This document shows positions 61,928-64,000 of a DNA stretch of 64,000 bases, piece after piece (positions within the stretch are counted from its first letter, which is position 1; each line of letters starts with the position of its first letter). The stretch is taken from positions 148,501-212,500 of the forward strand of contig NZ_SBKP01000002.1 of NCBI RefSeq assembly GCF_004122115.1, in the 5' to 3' direction. The position numbers were made by a program, and so were the translations under genes. This stretch comes from Sphingobium fluviale (GTDB lineage: Bacteria > Pseudomonadota > Alphaproteobacteria > Sphingomonadales > Sphingomonadaceae). The notes beneath the pieces were generated by a model that saw only the letters and a program-made list of their open reading frames with translations, was not told the DNA's origin and did not search any database.

Positions 61928-63484
61928 ATGCGGGCGGCCCTCGCCATTTTGCCTGTGATACTCAGCGCTCCCGCCCTTGCGCAGAGCGTGGTGGTGAGCA
62001 GCGCGCCGGTCTCCACATCCGTCACCGTCTATCGGGACATGGGGCGCGGGGACGGGGCAATGAACCCCGGCTGGCTCAACGGCTATGCGCTGATCTCGGA
62101 AAAGCGGCGCATCAGCCTGCCCGCGGGCGAATCGGTGGTGCGGTTCGAGGGCGTGGCGGATGGCATGATCGCGGTGAGCGCCGTCGTCTCCGGCCTGCCG
62201 GGCGGGGTGAGCGAGAAGAACCGCGATGCGCGGCTGCTTACTCCCGCCTCGCTGCTGGATGGCTCACTCGGCAACCGTGTCCATATCCGCCGCACCAATC
62301 CCGCCACCGGCAAGGTGAGCGAGGGCGATGCGATCATCCGCTCCGGCTCCGGCGGCGCGGTGGTGCTGCAAACGCAGGAGGGGGTAGAGGCGTTGCGCTG
62401 CTCTGGCCTGCCGGAAGCACTGGTTTATGATGCTGTGCCAGAGGGCTTGTCTGCCAAACCGACTTTCTCGGTGCATACCAATAGCCCAAGCGCCACCACG
62501 GCGGAGGTGACGCTCACCTATCTCGCCACGGGGTTTGACTGGAGCGCCGCCTATGTCGCGACCGTGGCGGAAGACGGCAAGACGCTCGACCTATCCGCCT
62601 GGCTCACCGTCGCCAACGGCAATGGCGCGGACTATCGGGGCACGCAGCTGCTGGCGGTGGCGGGCAAGCCCAACCAGACGAGCGATTTCCGCGCGCTGGG
62701 CGCCAAGCCTGAGGCGCTGTCGCTCGCGCTTCAATGCTGGCCGATGGACGGGACGAGCACCTATCCCGCGTGGGGTGTGCAGCCTTCTCCTGCGCCCGCT
62801 CCACCCCCAATGGCGGCGGGAATGTATGACGGCAGCGAGGAGGTGATCGTCACCGCGATGAAACGGTCCGAATCGCTCCAGGCCTCGCCGGTCGCCGTCA
62901 CGGCCCAGCAGGAAGACCTTGGCGACCTGAAGCTCTATCGTGTACCCGTTCCCGTCGATGTCGTGCCCAATGGGCAGAAGCAAGTGGCGCTCATAGGCAA
63001 GGCGAATGTGCCCTTCGAGCGGCTTTACACCCGGACGATGAACCCGTGGGATTCAGAAGATGAAGGACCGCTTGAGGTCACATTGCGCATGCAGAACAAG
63101 GTGAAGGAAGGGCTTGGCGTTCCTCTCCCCGCGGGCGGCGTCGTGATCACGCAGAGGCAGAATGACGAGGACATGCTGGTCGGCGAAAGCCGGCTGGATG
63201 ATAAGGCGGTGGCCGAGCGCGTGGAGCTGGATGTGGGCGAGAGTGAGCAGGTCCGGTTCGAGCAGAAGACGCTGTCTGTCGATGAAAGCGCGCGCCGTGT
63301 GCGAATCACGCTGACAAATGCCTTGCCGTCCCAAGCGAAGGTCGAGCTGCGCGTGCCGCGTTTCAGCAACTACCGGCTGAACGCATCGCCAAAGCCTGTG
63401 CCAGACGGAGCGGACAGTATCGTCAGCGTAGTCATCCCTGCAAATGGCAGCAAGAAAATCGACCTGACGTTCAGCGCGCGCTGA
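61928..63484 (+). CDS. DUF4139 exported protein, second of a pair, with a TonB-box-like motif
   Basis: The 518-residue protein has a signal peptide (RAALAILPVILSAPALAQ) and the same layout as its neighbour: VTVYRDMGRG, LTYLATGFDWSAAYVATV and LSAWLTVANGNGADY. Residues 304-326 (62837-62905) contain EEVIVTAMKRSESLQASPVA, then VTA, which copies the TonB box and start of the plug in TonB-dependent receptors. It sits in a linker after a proline-rich stretch, just before LGDLKLYRVPVPVDVVPNGQ, which is shared with the first paralogue. No C-terminal barrel is seen. A GTG at 61925 is an alternative start. Confidence 0.85.
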   Translation: MRAALAILPVILSAPALAQSVVVSSAPVSTSVTVYRDMGRGDGAMNPGWLNGYALISEKRRISLPAGESVVRFEGVADGMIAVSAVVSGLPGGVSEKNRDARLLTPASLLDGSLGNRVHIRRTNPATGKVSEGDAIIRSGSGGAVVLQTQEGVEALRCSGLPEALVYDAVPEGLSAKPTFSVHTNSPSATTAEVTLTYLATGFDWSAAYVATVAEDGKTLDLSAWLTVANGNGADYRGTQLLAVAGKPNQTSDFRALGAKPEALSLALQCWPMDGTSTYPAWGVQPSPAPAPPPMAAGMYDGSEEVIVTAMKRSESLQASPVAVTAQQEDLGDLKLYRVPVPVDVVPNGQKQVALIGKANVPFERLYTRTMNPWDSEDEGPLEVTLRMQNKVKEGLGVPLPAGGVVITQRQNDEDMLVGESRLDDKAVAERVELDVGESEQVRFEQKTLSVDESARRVRITLTNALPSQAKVELRVPRFSNYRLNASPKPVPDGADSIVSVVIPANGSKKIDLTFSAR

Positions 63485-63487
63485 GCC

Positions 63488-63868
63488 TCACCCCTCCGGC
63501 AGCGGGCGTGGCCGGTGATTCTCATCCAGCGCTACAAATGTGAAAATCCCGCTCGTAACCGGCACCTCGGATTGCGCGCGCCCGCGTGTGGAAACCACAT
63601 CCACCCGAATCGCGATAGAGGTGCTGCCCCGCCGCTCGACGGCACAGTAAACCGAAACGACATCATGCAGCATCACGGGCGCAATGAACTTCATCGCCTC
63701 GATCGCCACTGTGGCCACGGCGCCCTGCGCCTCGCGCGCGGCGACGATACCGCCTGCTATGTCCATCTGGCTCAACACCCAGCCGCCAAAGATATGGCCA
63801 TTGGCGTTGATGTCGCCCGGTCTGGGCGCCACGCGCAACACAGGCTCGGTCCTGTCAATCGTCGTCAT
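63488..63868 (-). CDS. Acyl-CoA thioesterase, hotdog fold (YciA-like)
   Basis: The 126-residue protein has the hotdog motif DINANGHIFGGWVLSQMDIA, whose N-x-x-G-H-x-F-G-G-x-x-x-x-x-x-D carries the catalytic acid, then AVATVAIEAMKFIAPVMLHD and VSVYCAVERRGSTSIAIRVD. YciA-type enzymes hydrolyse acyl-CoA esters. It overlaps the partial gene upstream by 14 bases, so the two are coupled. Confidence 0.93.
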   Translation of the reverse strand: MTTIDRTEPVLRVAPRPGDINANGHIFGGWVLSQMDIAGGIVAAREAQGAVATVAIEAMKFIAPVMLHDVVSVYCAVERRGSTSIAIRVDVVSTRGRAQSEVPVTSGIFTFVALDENHRPRPLPEG

Positions 63869-64000
63869 ATCCGGCTTCTTTCTTCAGATAATCTTCTATC
63901 TGTTCGTCATGCCCGGTGCCGCTCGAAAGGAAGGCCAGGCTCATCAGCGCGGTGCCGAGCATGAAGGTGAACCACACACCCGCGCTGGTGGCGATGATCA
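63855..64000 (-). CDS. C-terminal end of a membrane protein, cut by the window edge
   Basis: An open frame enters from the right edge on the minus strand. Its last 47 residues contain a membrane helix (WFTFMLGTALMSLAFLSS) and a charged tail, GHDEQIEDYLKKEAGYDDD, ending at a TGA at 63857-63855. The stop lies inside the start region of the thioesterase gene. The family cannot be told from this part. Confidence 0.7.
   Translation of the reverse strand, partial: IIATSAGVWFTFMLGTALMSLAFLSSGTGHDEQIEDYLKKEAGYDDD

Overview
The window is about 64 kb of GC-rich DNA from an alphaproteobacterial chromosome, most probably a sphingomonad (order Sphingomonadales). The evidence is a gene-transfer-agent (GTA) type tail module followed by a DUF2793 gene; the alphaproteobacterial families DUF4167 and DUF2093; a Mic60-like gene next to hemCD; rpsT upstream of dnaA; and two adjacent DUF4139 envelope proteins, one with a TonB-box-like motif. 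Almost all of it is ordinary housekeeping chromosome with tightly packed, often overlapping genes. I see no CRISPR array, insertion sequence with a transposase, integrase or toxin-antitoxin pair.

Layout. 1-7833 is the 3' part of a GTA-type tail operon: major tail protein end, two tail chaperones, tape measure, an enlarged gp12, hub gp13, NlpC/P60 gp14, gp15 and DUF2793. 7988-13075 holds an OmpA-like protein with a 23-proline linker, SodC, a Bax-inhibitor-1 protein, a PP2A-like phosphatase, a glycosyltransferase and rpsT. 13076-15038 is the only gene-free stretch above 300 bp, followed by dnaA. 15046-24932 has apbC/Mrp, hflK-hflC, a DegP protease, a HerA-like ATPase, and a minus-strand group xseA, DUF2093, M23 lipoprotein, TonB. 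24958-35009 has purD, msrP-msrQ, a CBS-domain transporter-like protein, folD-DUF167-yggT, argB, a 3-hydroxyacyl-CoA dehydrogenase, a cobalamin adenosyltransferase, HIG1 and gluQ. 35105-45789 has an HNH endonuclease, murA, small unknown genes, a cold-shock gene, tRNA-Thr(GGT), queF, sseA-metC, a TorF-type porin, a flippase, gpsA and tsaD. 45834-56886 has hemC-hemD-Mic60-like, ptrB, an aminopeptidase P, ppa, an M61 peptidase, a GFA protein and hisS. 57182-64000 has prfA-prmC, DUF4167, the DUF4139 pair, a thioesterase and a cut-off membrane protein.

Shared themes. Protein quality control and proteolysis recur (HflKC, DegP, M23, oligopeptidase B, aminopeptidase P, M61, MsrPQ). Haem supply (hemC, hemD, Mic60-like), translation (rpsT, gluQ, tRNA-Thr, queF, tsaD, hisS, prfA, prmC) and envelope functions (OmpA, TorF, TonB, flippase, DUF4139) make up most of the rest. 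At least four genes are best read with TTG start codons preceded by strong Shine-Dalgarno sequences.

Most interesting points. (1) The gp12 gene fuses a 565-residue TIM-barrel-like region to a complete DUF2460 domain, and a strong internal ribosome-binding site and ATG sit exactly at the domain junction. (2) A TonB-box/plug-like motif lies inside a DUF4139 protein that is not a receptor. (3) Several palindromic, MITE-like elements occur: one splits the GTA operon and others flank prfA. (4) The C-terminal domain of HisRS is atypical in sequence and base composition. (5) A 16-bp perfect palindrome lies upstream of dnaA.
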